DNA of 64,000 bases, taken from assembly GCA_964349805.1 (NCBI GenBank), contig CAYGHE010000003.1, positions 1-64,000 on the forward strand, written 5' to 3'. Source of the stretch: CAYGHE01 sp964349805. GTDB lineage: Bacteria > Patescibacteriota > Saccharimonadia > Saccharimonadales > Saccharimonadaceae. The notes beneath the pieces were generated by a model. That model was given only the letters and a program-made list of their open reading frames with translations, made no database searches and was not told the DNA's origin. Shown piece after piece: positions 34,121 to 42,292 of the stretch; position 1 is the first letter of the stretch, and every line of letters begins with the position of its first letter. The translations under genes were made by a program, and so were the position numbers.

Positions 34121-35411
34121 TCGCTTCGATAGCTGAGCGCGTAACTTCTATATCGCTCCAGGGATGTTCACCATCGCTTCGCTCAATCGTGTCCTCGTGA
34201 CCTTTGCCCAAAATAACTACCATGTCATCGGATTTAGTAGCCCGCGTCAAAGCAAAACCGATTGCTTCTTCGCGGTTTAATATCAAATGCAAGTTCTTGC
34301 CTTCTTTAAACTTAGGCTTTTTAACCCCGCTAGCAATTTGGGCTAGTATTTTCTGTCCGTCCTCGTCGCGGTCATCTTCTTCGGTCAAAATAATTTCATC
34401 AGCGAATTTGCTGGCAATTTCGCCCTGCAAGGCCCGTTTTGATTTATCCCGCCTGCCCGCCGATCCAAACACGGCTATCAACTTACCCTTAACGTGCGGC
34501 TTGATAGATGTAAAGAAGTTCTCAAACCCATCTGGCGTACTGGCAAAATCAACCATGACCTTGAATTTTTGCCCAGCTTCAACCGAGTACATGCGGCCTG
34601 TAACGCCCTCTAGCGAGGCAATCCCCTGCTCTATTTGCTCTTTGTCTAAGCCTATTTCTCGGCCCACGGCTATAGCCGCCAAGGCGTTGCTGATATTGAA
34701 TTCTCCGGGGATGTTGACTCGAATTTTATAACTGTCCTCGTTTGCTTTGGCCGTAAATTCAGAATAACTGGTCGTCATTTTAATATCCTCGGCGGTAATA
34801 TCACCCTTGCCTATGCCGTATAAGACCGTGTTGGGCGTAGAAATAGCAAATCGTCCGGCGTTCGGGTCTTCGGAATTAACAACGCCTAGTTTGCGGCCAT
34901 TTTTAGCGGCAATTTTGAAAAGTCGGCGTTTGGTTTCTAGGTAATTCTCGAACGTTCCGTGATAATCCAAGTGGTCGTGTGTTACGTTGGTCAAAACCGC
35001 TATTTCAAATAGCACTCCCCAAACGCGGTTTTGCGCCAAGGCATGGCTTGAAACTTCAACAACTGCCCACTCAACCCCTGCCCGTTTAAAGTCACGCAGG
35101 GTTTTTTGCAGGGTGCTGGCCTTGTCGGTAGTCATATGTTCGGTACGGTTGCGGATGTTGTTGCCTTCGCCAACCGCTACGGTGCTAAGAACGCCTGCCT
35201 TGTACCCGGATTGCACTAACATTTTTTGAATCAATAATGTCGTGGTCGTTTTGCCGTTAGTGCCGGTTACACCGATAACATGCATCCCCCGCGACGGAAA
35301 GCCATAGCGAATATTAGCTAAGATCGATTCGACCAAGTGGCCGAATGGTTCGATCTCTTTAAATAATTTTGACGGGATAAAAGTTTTAACTATTTTGCGG
35401 AAATTTGCCAT
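34107..35411 (-). CDS. murE: Mur ligase, MurE-like (UDP-MurNAc tripeptide synthase)
   Basis: Adds the third amino acid to the peptidoglycan stem. The 434-residue protein has the ATP loop GVTGTNGKTTTT, NVTHDHLDYHGTFENYLETK (MurE-typical), the lysine segment within AAKNGRKLGVVN, and the C-terminal domain FGSAGRRDKSKR. It is short because the N-terminal UMP-binding domain is reduced. The substrate loop reads EEDDRDEDG where DAP-adding enzymes have DNPR, so the added amino acid is uncertain. TACAAT sits 8 nt before the ATG: leaderless. Confidence 0.88.
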   Translation of the reverse strand: MANFRKIVKTFIPSKLFKEIEPFGHLVESILANIRYGFPSRGMHVIGVTGTNGKTTTTLLIQKMLVQSGYKAGVLSTVAVGEGNNIRNRTEHMTTDKASTLQKTLRDFKRAGVEWAVVEVSSHALAQNRVWGVLFEIAVLTNVTHDHLDYHGTFENYLETKRRLFKIAAKNGRKLGVVNSEDPNAGRFAISTPNTVLYGIGKGDITAEDIKMTTSYSEFTAKANEDSYKIRVNIPGEFNISNALAAIAVGREIGLDKEQIEQGIASLEGVTGRMYSVEAGQKFKVMVDFASTPDGFENFFTSIKPHVKGKLIAVFGSAGRRDKSKRALQGEIASKFADEIILTEEDDRDEDGQKILAQIASGVKKPKFKEGKNLHLILNREEAIGFALTRATKSDDMVVILGKGHEDTIERSDGEHPWSDIEVTRSAIEAINNN

Positions 35412-35432
35412 ATGCCACTATTGTAGCGCAAA

Positions 35433-35960
35433 TCAGTTCTGATAGGCCTGCAACAATTTCAAATACCTAACCGCCGTGCCATAACGAGAGGCAATGTGGG
35501 TCTTGTCTAACCAGACAGGAACATCGTCGTAAAGATAGGCTCGAAGCGAAGTGTGCGGACAATCAAGCCATTTGTCAGGGCATTTGTGAATTCTATAGCT
35601 TGCTTGAAGTAACCGAGCAGGACTTATGCGCGTTACATCCCACTCCTTTTGAAATATTGACCCGACCCTGCCGTATGCATGGCCACAATACCGATCATAT
35701 TCTACTGTTACTTTGTCGAGTAGCTGTACAGCCGAACCTCTATTAGATTGATATACTAGTAGGCTAACTTGATTAGACTCCAAGCAATAAGCCAAAATCT
35801 TTACAGCCCCACTGGCGCTCGCCGGAACCGCATTCTCAAATAAAGAAAGAAGAAGCCAGTAATCAGCTTCTTCCTTAAATATTGACTGTCCGTCTACACT
35901 CCTGACACGAATTTCGTAATAACTATTTGGTTGTTTAGTTTTGGCAATGCTACTAGACAT
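35433..35960 (-). CDS. RAYT/Y1 transposase-like protein without HUH catalytic residues
   Basis: 175 residues that follow the REP-associated tyrosine transposase layout: an opening YYEIRVRSVDGQSIFKEEAD, the segment AYCLESNQVSLLVY where active enzymes have a NHxHLL HUH motif, then EYDRYCGHAYGRVGSIFQKE and RYIH-like SYRIHKCP. Both HUH histidines are replaced (Gln and Ser); Tyr residues remain near the expected nucleophile. Most likely a domesticated or dead RAYT, possibly a DNA-hairpin-binding protein (inference). No terminal repeats were seen beside it. Confidence 0.65.
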   Translation of the reverse strand: MSSSIAKTKQPNSYYEIRVRSVDGQSIFKEEADYWLLLSLFENAVPASASGAVKILAYCLESNQVSLLVYQSNRGSAVQLLDKVTVEYDRYCGHAYGRVGSIFQKEWDVTRISPARLLQASYRIHKCPDKWLDCPHTSLRAYLYDDVPVWLDKTHIASRYGTAVRYLKLLQAYQN

Positions 35961-36101
35961 AAAATATATCCCACCATAATTATGCTTAAGTTTTTGCTCA
36001 GTTTATTGTATACCTGATGCTACATAAAGTTCAAGACTAAAAATCATTATCCTGTGGAAAAAGACTTAATATTATGCTTAATGCCATGTTATATTAAGCA
36101 T

Positions 36102-36698
36102 ATGTCTAAAACAAAGAGAGCAAGAACAATTCTATTCATCCTAGGGGGTATCGCCATCTTGGTTATTCTCGGCTCTCTTATATCACCTCCTATTTATGAC
36201 AGCCTAGATCGTAAAAAGTTCTCAAAGATCGATAACCAAATGGAAGAAATACTTGCTAGCATAGAGGCTGCCAATAGCGAGAAATGGTCTTACGAAAAGA
36301 AATGCGACGAAATAGCATCAGGTCCCTGGCCTACTGGCGAATACTGGTGCGAAATAGAAATTTCAACAGAGACAACCGCTGAGTCTGCCTCGTATGCAAG
36401 TAGTCTACATAACACCTATTACCCCATTCTTAATGGTTCTGAACAGCTAGACGATAATGGCAATCTAGATAACCAACCATCAAACTCTTTTGGCCAAAAA
36501 TTTATCGTCAGCAGCGTAGAGAAAAATTATACGACAGTCGGTACGAATGCTCCTTGCCATTATCTATCCAAGCTAATTCCGCAAAAACCCGAACAACCTA
36601 ACTATAGATACGGTGACCCTATAAACGGCTTTGGCACGGTACGTACTAGCCTGTCTTGTGGCGACAAGGCCCGCAGCAACTGGTACGACGTTAACTAA
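36102..36698 (+). CDS. Hypothetical single-pass membrane protein
   Basis: Not recognised. 198 residues from the ATG at 36102 (TATATT 6 nt upstream; leaderless). A basic start (MSKTKRARTI) precedes one transmembrane helix (about 9-29, ILFILGGIAILVILGSLI); the rest is outside, with four Cys (KKCDEIAS, EYWCEIEIS, APCHYLSK, SLSCGDKA) that could form disulfides. It lies 66 nt before the pilin array on the same strand and may be surface related. Confidence 0.65.
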   Translation: MSKTKRARTILFILGGIAILVILGSLISPPIYDSLDRKKFSKIDNQMEEILASIEAANSEKWSYEKKCDEIASGPWPTGEYWCEIEISTETTAESASYASSLHNTYYPILNGSEQLDDNGNLDNQPSNSFGQKFIVSSVEKNYTTVGTNAPCHYLSKLIPQKPEQPNYRYGDPINGFGTVRTSLSCGDKARSNWYDVN

Positions 36699-36764
36699 TC
36701 TCGGTTCTTGCCGCGATTCATTATTGCAAAAAGTTTACGCTTGGCGTATGGTATTGATGTAGAC

Positions 36765-37184
36765 ATGTACAAAAAACAAACACTAAAACATATCTTGCCT
36801 GTTTTCTTTATCGTCGCTGGACTGTTGGCGGGTTTGTTGACTATTACCTTATCGTTGCAAGTATCAGCAGCTGAGGTTGACTGTACCGATATAAAGACAT
36901 CTGTACTCCCTGTGGAATGCGACCCAACTAAAGCCGACGCCGTAGAAAGAACAGCCGTTTGGGGACTGCTGATTCTGGTGATTAATCTTTTGTCCGCCGG
37001 TGTTGGTATTTTGGCTGTCGGTGGTATCCTTTATGGATCGATACTTTACACCACCTCTAGCGGAGATCCCGAAAAAAGCACCAAAGCCCGCAAGATTATA
37101 GGAAACGTGGTCGTTGGATTAATCGCCTACGCCATGATGTGGGCGTTGCTTAACTTTATTACCCCTGGAGGATTGTTTGCGTAA
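36765..37184 (+). CDS. TrbC/VirB2-like pilin, paralog 1
   Basis: 139 residues: a signal-type N-terminal helix (HILPVFFIVAGLLAGLLTIT) ending SAAEVDCTD, a short loop with two Cys, and two C-terminal transmembrane helices (LLILVINLLSAGVGILAVGG and KIIGNVVVGLIAYAMMWALL) separated by the YTTSSGDPEKSTKARK loop. That layout is the CPR-type TrbC/VirB2 major-pilin family. A TTGCAA-17-TATGGT promoter (36724-36752) gives a leader of about 6 nt. The stop overlaps the next ATG. Possibly structural subunit of a T4SS-like pilus. Confidence 0.8.
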   Translation: MYKKQTLKHILPVFFIVAGLLAGLLTITLSLQVSAAEVDCTDIKTSVLPVECDPTKADAVERTAVWGLLILVINLLSAGVGILAVGGILYGSILYTTSSGDPEKSTKARKIIGNVVVGLIAYAMMWALLNFITPGGLFA

Positions 37185-37609
37185 TGAGTAAACGTTGGAT
37201 AACTGGCCTAATCCTTACCGCTTCGCTGGGTAGCGTTGTTTTTGCTACTGCAGCGCCTGCAACAGTCTCTGCTGCTTGTGATAATCCCCGGTTTCTAGGT
37301 CTGCCTACATGGTATCGAGGGTTAACTAATGATACTTGCGACATAGTAACCCCTAATAATGACTCTGATAAGTTCATTGGCTTTGTCTGGCGCATCGCTC
37401 TTAATGTGGTTGAGATGGGATTGTGGATAGTAGGTTATATTGCGGCATTCTTTATCTTGTACGGTGGTTTCCAGATGTTTTTGAGCGAAGGGGTAGTCGA
37501 CAAAAGAGTTAAAGCTCAAAAGACTATGATAAATGCTATTATTGGCCTTGTTATTTCTATTGTATCAATCGGGTTAGTCAATTTTGTCGTAACGAGATTA
37601 GGAATATAG
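37184..37609 (+). CDS. TrbC/VirB2-like pilin, paralog 2
   Basis: 141 residues with a signal peptide (WITGLILTASLGSVVFATAA, cut near VSAACDN), a loop with two Cys (ACDNPRFLG, DTCDIV), then two transmembrane helices (GLWIVGYIAAFFILYGGFQM and MINAIIGLVISIVSIGLVNF) around a short cytoplasmic loop with LSEGVVDKRVKAQK. Divergent from its neighbours in the loop (no SGG/SGD motif). ATG overlaps the preceding stop by one base (TAATG). Ten nt before paralog 3. Confidence 0.77.
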   Translation: MSKRWITGLILTASLGSVVFATAAPATVSAACDNPRFLGLPTWYRGLTNDTCDIVTPNNDSDKFIGFVWRIALNVVEMGLWIVGYIAAFFILYGGFQMFLSEGVVDKRVKAQKTMINAIIGLVISIVSIGLVNFVVTRLGI

Positions 37610-37618
37610 GAGTAATCA

Positions 37619-37897
37619 ATGGCTAAACTTGAAGTAGGAAGTAACACTGATACACAAATTAACATCCCCGCTCTTACCGCTGACGATGTCATGACTAACA
37701 TCCTAGATATGGTGTACTTTGCGGCTGGCATAACTGCCGTGGTAGTAATAATACTTGCAGGTTATATGTACACGACAGCCAGGGGCAACACCGAGAAGAC
37801 AGCCAACGCTAGACGGTTAATACTTTACTCGTCAGCAGGGCTGGTGGTGATTTTTGCCGCCTTTATGATAACGGCATTTATAACGGGGAAATTCTAA
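37619..37897 (+). CDS. TrbC/VirB2-like pilin, paralog 3 (no signal peptide)
   Basis: 92 residues, the shortest of the array. It has no signal peptide; residues about 1-28 are soluble (KLEVGSNTDTQINIPALTAD), followed by two helices (MVYFAAGITAVVVIILAGYM and LILYSSAGLVVIFAAFMITA) and the linking YTTARGNTEKTANAR loop, equivalent to the family SGG loop. The stop overlaps the start of paralog 4. It may be a minor component or an inner-membrane partner. Confidence 0.77.
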   Translation: MAKLEVGSNTDTQINIPALTADDVMTNILDMVYFAAGITAVVVIILAGYMYTTARGNTEKTANARRLILYSSAGLVVIFAAFMITAFITGKF

Positions 37898-38286
37898 TGA
37901 AAAAGATTAAATATATTCTAGCAGCCTTGGTAGTAATAACAGGCGTTGCCTGGGTGACTACCCCACCCGCTATGGCGGTTAATGTCTTTGATACGTGCGA
38001 AGGACTTGACCCTAATAGCCCAGACACCCCTGCCATATGCCGTCAAGCCCAAAGTGACGATGCTGTTGGTTTAATCAAAACTGTAATCAACATACTCCTC
38101 TTCGTACTGGGGATTATTTCAATCATATTCATTATCGTGGCGGGTATTATGTACACGACATCGGGCGGTAATTCTGAACAGCTAAAAAAATCCAAAGACA
38201 CCTTGACGTACGCAATAGTAGGCGTAGTAGTGGCCCTTTTGGCTTACTCCATCGTCAACTTTGTGCTGACTGGTATAGGAATTTAA
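37897..38286 (+). CDS. TrbC/VirB2-like pilin, paralog 4
   Basis: 129 residues: signal peptide (KYILAALVVITGVAWVTTPP, cut near AMA), loop DTCEGLDPNSPDTPAICRQA with a Cys pair, then the conserved pair of helices (INILLFVLGIISIIFIIVAG and LTYAIVGVVVALLAYSIVNF) with the loop YTTSGGNSEQLKKSK. This is the family's canonical form and closely matches paralog 5. Confidence 0.85.
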   Translation: MKKIKYILAALVVITGVAWVTTPPAMAVNVFDTCEGLDPNSPDTPAICRQAQSDDAVGLIKTVINILLFVLGIISIIFIIVAGIMYTTSGGNSEQLKKSKDTLTYAIVGVVVALLAYSIVNFVLTGIGI

Positions 38287-38350
38287 GCTTAACAACAACG
38301 GTAAAGTCTGCTATAAATAGATTAATCAACAATGAAAGGAATTATAGGAT

Positions 38351-38743
38351 ATGAAAAGTACCATAAAAGTCGCTCTTGCTAGCCTGCTGTTAGTGCCTGT
38401 ACTAGCGTCGGCTGTGACAGTGTTCACTCCGTTCAGCGAACCTGCCTTTGCGCAAACTGGTGGCATTAGGGACGGCGCAGACCAAGCTAGAGACGATACG
38501 CAACCTACTGAATTGTTTGGAGATACCGGTGTATTCACTCGTATAATCAACGTAATTCTGTTTATTATCGGTATGCTTAGCGTTCTGATGTTGGTTATAG
38601 GTGGTATTCGCTATACGATATCAGCCGGAAACCCAGATCAGGTCAAAGGGGCTAAAAACACTATAATGTACGCCATTATCGGTGTAGTCGTAGCCTTGCT
38701 AGCCTACGCAATAGTTAACTTCGTACTAGTCGCTTTAGTATAA
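38351..38743 (+). CDS. TrbC/VirB2-like pilin, paralog 5
   Basis: 130 residues: signal peptide (VALASLLLVPVLASAVTVFT, cut near AFA), a Gly/Asp-rich exposed segment without Cys, and helices INVILFIIGMLSVLMLVIGG and IMYAIIGVVVALLAYAIVNF with loop YTISAGNPDQVKGAK. It has its own TATAAA-containing upstream region and an AGGA ribosome site, separated by 64 nt from paralog 4, so it may be expressed separately as the main pilin (inference). A terminator follows at 38765. Confidence 0.85.
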   Translation: MKSTIKVALASLLLVPVLASAVTVFTPFSEPAFAQTGGIRDGADQARDDTQPTELFGDTGVFTRIINVILFIIGMLSVLMLVIGGIRYTISAGNPDQVKGAKNTIMYAIIGVVVALLAYAIVNFVLVALV

Positions 38744-38764
38744 ACAGTAAATAAAACCAAATAA

Positions 38765-38798
38765 ATACGGCCCTTCAAATGAAAGGCCGTATTTTGTT
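38765..38798. terminator. Bidirectional rho-independent terminator
   Basis: ATACGGCC / GGCCGTAT stem (38765-38792) with inner TTC/GAA pairs, followed by ATTTTGTT on the plus strand and preceded by A-rich sequence for the minus strand. It lies between the convergent pilin array and hsp20. Confidence 0.8.
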
Positions 38799-38809
38799 AT
38801 CGAATTCGT

Positions 38810-39280
38810 TTACTTGATTTCGATTTTCTTGGCTTGCTCTTGGCGAACCTTACTAAAGCTGATGGTCAGAACTCCGTCTTTCAAGACAGCTTCTACTTCA
38901 TCTTCTTTAACCCCTACTGGCAAAGCGATTGTGCGATTGAATTCGCCCCAATAGCATTCTTGGATGTGCCAGTTGGTAGCGTCCGTGTCATCACCGCTAG
39001 ACAAAGTGCCGCTGATTGTTAAGATACCATCGCTGATACTAACATCCAGGTCTTCCTTGTTTACGCCGGCTGTACGCGCCTTGATAACAACCCTGTCTTC
39101 TGTCTCATAAACATCGACTGCTAGCTGTCCCGGGAAATCTTCCTCGGTTTCTTCCCAAGCTGAGTCACCCTCGGCGACATCGGCAGTTGCTGCCTGCGTG
39201 TCGTCCGTGGCGTCATCACTAAGGAAGGCCGCGGTCAATTCGTCTTCCATTAATAAGTCTTCGTTTTGTTTGCGTGCCAT
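38810..39280 (-). CDS. Small heat-shock protein, Hsp20/alpha-crystallin family
   Basis: ATP-independent holdase. From the ATG at 39280 (GGAGG 5-6 nt upstream; an in-frame ATG lies further up) the product has 156 residues. The acidic N-terminal arm (about 1-60) precedes the alpha-crystallin domain: LAVDVYETEDRVVIKARTAG, DLDVSISDGILTISG, FNRTIALPVGVKEDEVEAVL and KDGVLTISFSK. The C-terminal I-x-I anchor appears as KIEIK. Confidence 0.93.
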   Translation of the reverse strand: MARKQNEDLLMEDELTAAFLSDDATDDTQAATADVAEGDSAWEETEEDFPGQLAVDVYETEDRVVIKARTAGVNKEDLDVSISDGILTISGTLSSGDDTDATNWHIQECYWGEFNRTIALPVGVKEDEVEAVLKDGVLTISFSKVRQEQAKKIEIK

Positions 39281-39384
39281 GATATCCTCCACTTTTATCC
39301 GGCTCATTGACAAATAGTCTTCCACATTATAGCCAACCTGTTCTGTATAATCAACTATAGGGAGTCATAAACGTAAAAATCACA

Positions 39385-40059
39385 ATGTTCGATAGGCTTT
39401 TGTCAATCGTAGCTCCACACTACTGTTGCGGTTGTGGCATAGTAGGCACCTTATTATGTGCTAATTGTAAATATAACATCATAGACGAGGCCGATTCAGC
39501 CTGCATAATCTGCCACCACCCTACAGGACAAGAAAAATTGTGCAAAAACTGCTCTGCACCCTATGATCGCGCCTGGCTGGTGGGTGAAAGGCACGGTACG
39601 TTGCAAAGATTGGTAGGACTATTCAAATTTGAGCGCACTAAAGCTGCTGGCAATGTTCTGGCGAACCTACTGAGCGAAACGTTGCCCAAGCTGCCAATCG
39701 AAACCGTCATAGTCCCCGTCCCTACTGTTGCTAGCCATATTCGCGAGCGAGGTTATGACCACGTAGCCTTAATCGCCAAAAAACTCGCCAAAGCAAGAGA
39801 TCTAAAATACGAAACCCTACTATCCCGTGCTACAAAGACCAAGCAACGGCATTCTTCGGCGACACAGCGCGAAACTCAAGCTCAACGAATGTTCGCGCTT
39901 AACAAGCCCTTCGACCCCGCGAAGCCTTACCTACTAATCGACGACGTCATGACAACTGGCGCAACGATAAAATACGCTGCAAAAACATTGCGAAACGCCG
40001 GCGCCAAAACAGTTTGGATAGCAATAATAGCCCGTCAAATTCAAAATGATAAACTTTAG
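39385..40059 (+). CDS. comF: ComF family protein (phosphoribosyltransferase-like)
   Basis: DNA-uptake related protein with a PRTase fold; 224 residues. The N-terminal double zinc finger is visible (YCCGCGIVGTLLCANC, CIICHHPTGQEKLCKNC), then FKFERTKAAGNVLANLL, VPVPTVASHIRERGYDHVAL, RQRHSSATQRETQAQRMFAL-type conserved middle and the PRPP loop LIDDVMTTGATI. Competence and DNA uptake are widespread in Saccharibacteria and matter for nucleotide scavenging. TATAAT lies at about 39346-39351, giving a leader of some 28 nt. Convergent with the next gene (4-bp overlap). Confidence 0.9.
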   Translation: MFDRLLSIVAPHYCCGCGIVGTLLCANCKYNIIDEADSACIICHHPTGQEKLCKNCSAPYDRAWLVGERHGTLQRLVGLFKFERTKAAGNVLANLLSETLPKLPIETVIVPVPTVASHIRERGYDHVALIAKKLAKARDLKYETLLSRATKTKQRHSSATQRETQAQRMFALNKPFDPAKPYLLIDDVMTTGATIKYAAKTLRNAGAKTVWIAIIARQIQNDKL

Positions 40060-40403
40060 TATAGTAAGTATTCGTCTCTAGGCTGTATAGAGCGTCTTCC
40101 CGCTAAACATTTTTTGATAAGATACTCTTTGCCATCGGACTTTAATACATATAGCCAGTCGTATGCATCATCTTTAGTTTTCTTAACTACATAGCCTAAG
40201 GAGTTTGAGTGTATCCTGCGCAAATCAACATCTTTTTGGCTAGTAAACCTTACTTGAACCCTAGCTCTAGTTTCTGAATCATCAACTATAAGATCATAGG
40301 GAGCAGATTCTGTTAACGGTATAGATACGTCCCAGCCCATTTTCGTGAAGGTGGCTATTGATTGAGCGACCGCCACATCACCTTTTCTTTGAGTTATTCT
40401 CAT
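40056..40403 (-). CDS. PD-(D/E)XK nuclease-like protein
   Basis: 115 residues resembling the group I intron-type PD-(D/E)XK endonuclease family: start KGDVAVAQSIATFTKMGWDV, then SIPLTESAPYDLIVDDSETR and RVQVRFTSQKDVDL. The Asp of the PYDL motif is present, but the lysine normally in the Q-x-K step reads Arg (QVR), which may weaken catalysis. The C-terminus (YDWLYVLKSDGKEYLIKKCL) matches the family's end. It sits directly upstream of the tRNA-Ser pair, divergently; role unknown. Confidence 0.6.
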   Translation of the reverse strand: MRITQRKGDVAVAQSIATFTKMGWDVSIPLTESAPYDLIVDDSETRARVQVRFTSQKDVDLRRIHSNSLGYVVKKTKDDAYDWLYVLKSDGKEYLIKKCLAGRRSIQPRDEYLLY

Positions 40404-40468
40404 TAAGTTTATTATAAGCTTTTGGATAACAAAATCAAATTATGATATACTCTACAGAGGTGCGACGG

Positions 40469-40558
40469 GGAGGGGTGCAGGAGTGGTTGATCTGGACAGT
40501 CTTGAAAACTGTTGAGCCTTTACGGGTTCCGTGGGTTCGAATCCCACCCCCTCCGCCA
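40469..40558 (+). tRNA. tRNA-Ser(TGA)
   Basis: Acceptor GGAGGGG/CCCCTCC, anticodon stem ACAGT/ACTGT, loop CTTGAAA (anticodon TGA), long variable arm, T-loop GTTCGAATCC and encoded CCA; 90 nt. Promoter TTGGAT-18-TATACT (40422-40451) just upstream. First of two tRNA-Ser genes in one transcript. Confidence 0.95.
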
Positions 40559-40652
40559 ACACTGTTGCTCTAGGGAAAAGAGCAGTCGGTCCGGACGAAT
40601 TTATTTCGTCCACCGCACGATGAGAAAAACCGCAGGTTTGTCTCATTACCAA
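40559..40652 (+). other. Three consecutive hairpins between two tRNA-Ser genes
   Basis: The 94-nt spacer contains TGCTCT-AGGGAAA-AGAGCA, GGACGAA-TTTA-TTCGTCC and ATGAGA/TCTCAT with inner AAACC/GGTTT. No open frame. Probably a structured processing spacer between the two tRNAs; alternatively remains of a small palindromic element. Confidence 0.6.
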
Positions 40653-40745
40653 GGAGGAGTACCCAAGTGGCTGAAGGGGACGGTTTGCTAAATCGTTAGT
40701 ACGGGGAAACCTGTAGCGGGAGTTCGAATCTCCCCTCCTCCGCCA
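40653..40745 (+). tRNA. tRNA-Ser(GCT)
   Basis: Acceptor GGAGGAG/CTCCTCC, anticodon stem ACGGT/ATCGT, loop TTGCTAA (anticodon GCT), long variable arm (GTACGGGGAAACCTGTAGC), T-loop GTTCGAATCT and encoded CCA; 93 nt. Reads AGC/AGU. Confidence 0.95.
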
Positions 40746-40754
40746 AAAAGAAAC

Positions 40755-40780
40755 GAGTCCACTGGGGCTCTTTTCTTTTT
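40755..40780 (+). terminator. Terminator of the tRNA-Ser pair
   Basis: GAGTCC-ACTG-GGGCTC stem (40755-40770) followed by TTTTCTTTTT. Lies just after tRNA-Ser(GCT) and touches the 3' end of the convergent hydrolase gene. Confidence 0.75.
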
Positions 40781-41543
40781 ATTTCACTTTCTTTTCAAGC
40801 CAGCGCTTTATGATTTGTTTTAATTCTTCCCGTTCATGTTGTTGATAGAAGCCGTGCTCAGCACCTTCTATTACATGCATCTCCTTATCCCCTGGAATTA
40901 AGTCGTAAAGAATCCTTTGATGACTAGGTGGTGTCGAGGTATCGTTTGACCCAACAACCATTAGAACGGGCATCGTGAGCTTATCTGCCTCATTGGTTAG
41001 GTCGTACTTCATTCCATCTTCCATATGAGACCATTTCAGAGTTCTGTATCCCCCACCATGCCGTGGTCGCGTCCACGTGCCCTTGCTCTTCCACTCATCA
41101 ATAACATCGGTGTATATTTCCATGCGTAGTTCACCATTCACGACAGTTGCAATTGGGGCTAGAGCTTTCACTTTTTCTGGATATCTTTGCGCGTATACTG
41201 CTGTTGAAATACCCCCGAGGCTATGACCGCACAAAACAAACGGTTCAATATACCAGTTTTGCATGCCCGCCCAATCAATAACATCTTCTAGATCTGCATA
41301 ATAATTAGAGATGGTTGCGTCTTCGAATAATCCACCCTCACTTTCGCCAAAAGTGTGCACAGCGTCCCAGGTTACAACGATATATCCGTCTTCTATAAAT
41401 GCCTCCGCCATCACGCGCAACTCCGGCTTCTCTTTATTGCCACCAAGACCGTGCATCAAAAAAACTAGTTTAGTCTCATCACCGCCCTCTTCGACGACAA
41501 CAGATATTTTATTGTTATCACGATTCGTTATGAATGTTTTCAT
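40779..41543 (-). CDS. Alpha/beta hydrolase
   Basis: 254-residue serine hydrolase, substrate unknown. Oxyanion-region LVFLMHGLGGNKEKPEL, nucleophile elbow LCGHSLGGIS, acid in VVGSNDTSTP and catalytic His in EGAEHGFYQQ are all in place, in the typical order. No signal peptide, so probably cytoplasmic. TATAAT (41556-41551) lies 7 nt before the ATG: leaderless. Confidence 0.92.
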   Translation of the reverse strand: MKTFITNRDNNKISVVVEEGGDETKLVFLMHGLGGNKEKPELRVMAEAFIEDGYIVVTWDAVHTFGESEGGLFEDATISNYYADLEDVIDWAGMQNWYIEPFVLCGHSLGGISTAVYAQRYPEKVKALAPIATVVNGELRMEIYTDVIDEWKSKGTWTRPRHGGGYRTLKWSHMEDGMKYDLTNEADKLTMPVLMVVGSNDTSTPPSHQRILYDLIPGDKEMHVIEGAEHGFYQQHEREELKQIIKRWLEKKVK

Positions 41544-41617
41544 TACCTCAATTATAGCTTAGCTACTCTTTTATAGTTCTAGTTATTGCCTGTTCCCCTC
41601 GTGTTATACTTAAGCTT

Positions 41618-42247
41618 ATGGGACCCGACCATCAAAGCAATTATTATTGGAAAAAGAAGCCTGGCAAGGTAGATTCCGAGGATGTTGAAACTCCCGAACC
41701 ACTAATTGCCGAACCCGACGAGGCGCAACCAGAAAACACCGACGAATCAATTGACGAGCAACCTGCAGAAACAGACGCAGTAGAAGAAGAGCCTGTCCAC
41801 TGGAGCGCAAATGAATATATTCACCACTCCAAAAGTCCCATGTGGTTCGTTTTATTCGTCCTGGTCGTACTAGTGTTAATCGCTTTAGATATATTTTTAA
41901 TCAGATCTTACACCTTTTCGGTTCTAGTGGTAGTTATGTCCGTAGCACTTGTTCTGTACTCGCGTCGCCCTCCCCGAACAATTGACTACACGCTAAGCGG
42001 CGCTCAGGGCCTCTACGTAGGCGACAGACTGTACCATTTCAATGGATTCAAGGCTTTCGGTCTAGTCAAAGATGACAGCAATTACTCGATATTATTACTG
42101 CCTATAAAACGGTTTGCCCCCGGAATTTCTGTCTATTTCACCGAGGAGGTCGGCGAAAAAATAGTCGATATCCTAGGAGCCCGCTTGCCTATGGAAAACC
42201 TGAAACTCGACATAATAGACGTTCTTGTCCGCAAATTGAGACTTTAA
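41618..42247 (+). CDS. Hypothetical membrane protein with acidic N-terminus
   Basis: Not recognised. 209 residues: about 1-68 are acidic and disordered (NTDESIDEQPAETDAVEEEP), then two close transmembrane helices (MWFVLFVLVVLVLIALDIFL and FSVLVVVMSVALVLYSR), then a C-terminal cytoplasmic domain (RTIDYTLSGAQGLYVGDRLY, FKAFGLVKDDSNYSILLLPI) resembling PH-like/DUF-type membrane-associated domains. TATACT (41605-41610) is 7 nt before the ATG: leaderless. Confidence 0.7.
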   Translation: MGPDHQSNYYWKKKPGKVDSEDVETPEPLIAEPDEAQPENTDESIDEQPAETDAVEEEPVHWSANEYIHHSKSPMWFVLFVLVVLVLIALDIFLIRSYTFSVLVVVMSVALVLYSRRPPRTIDYTLSGAQGLYVGDRLYHFNGFKAFGLVKDDSNYSILLLPIKRFAPGISVYFTEEVGEKIVDILGARLPMENLKLDIIDVLVRKLRL

Positions 42248-42292
42248 ACAAAATCATTCACAAACTGTTGTCTCTTATGCTACAATGAGTAA

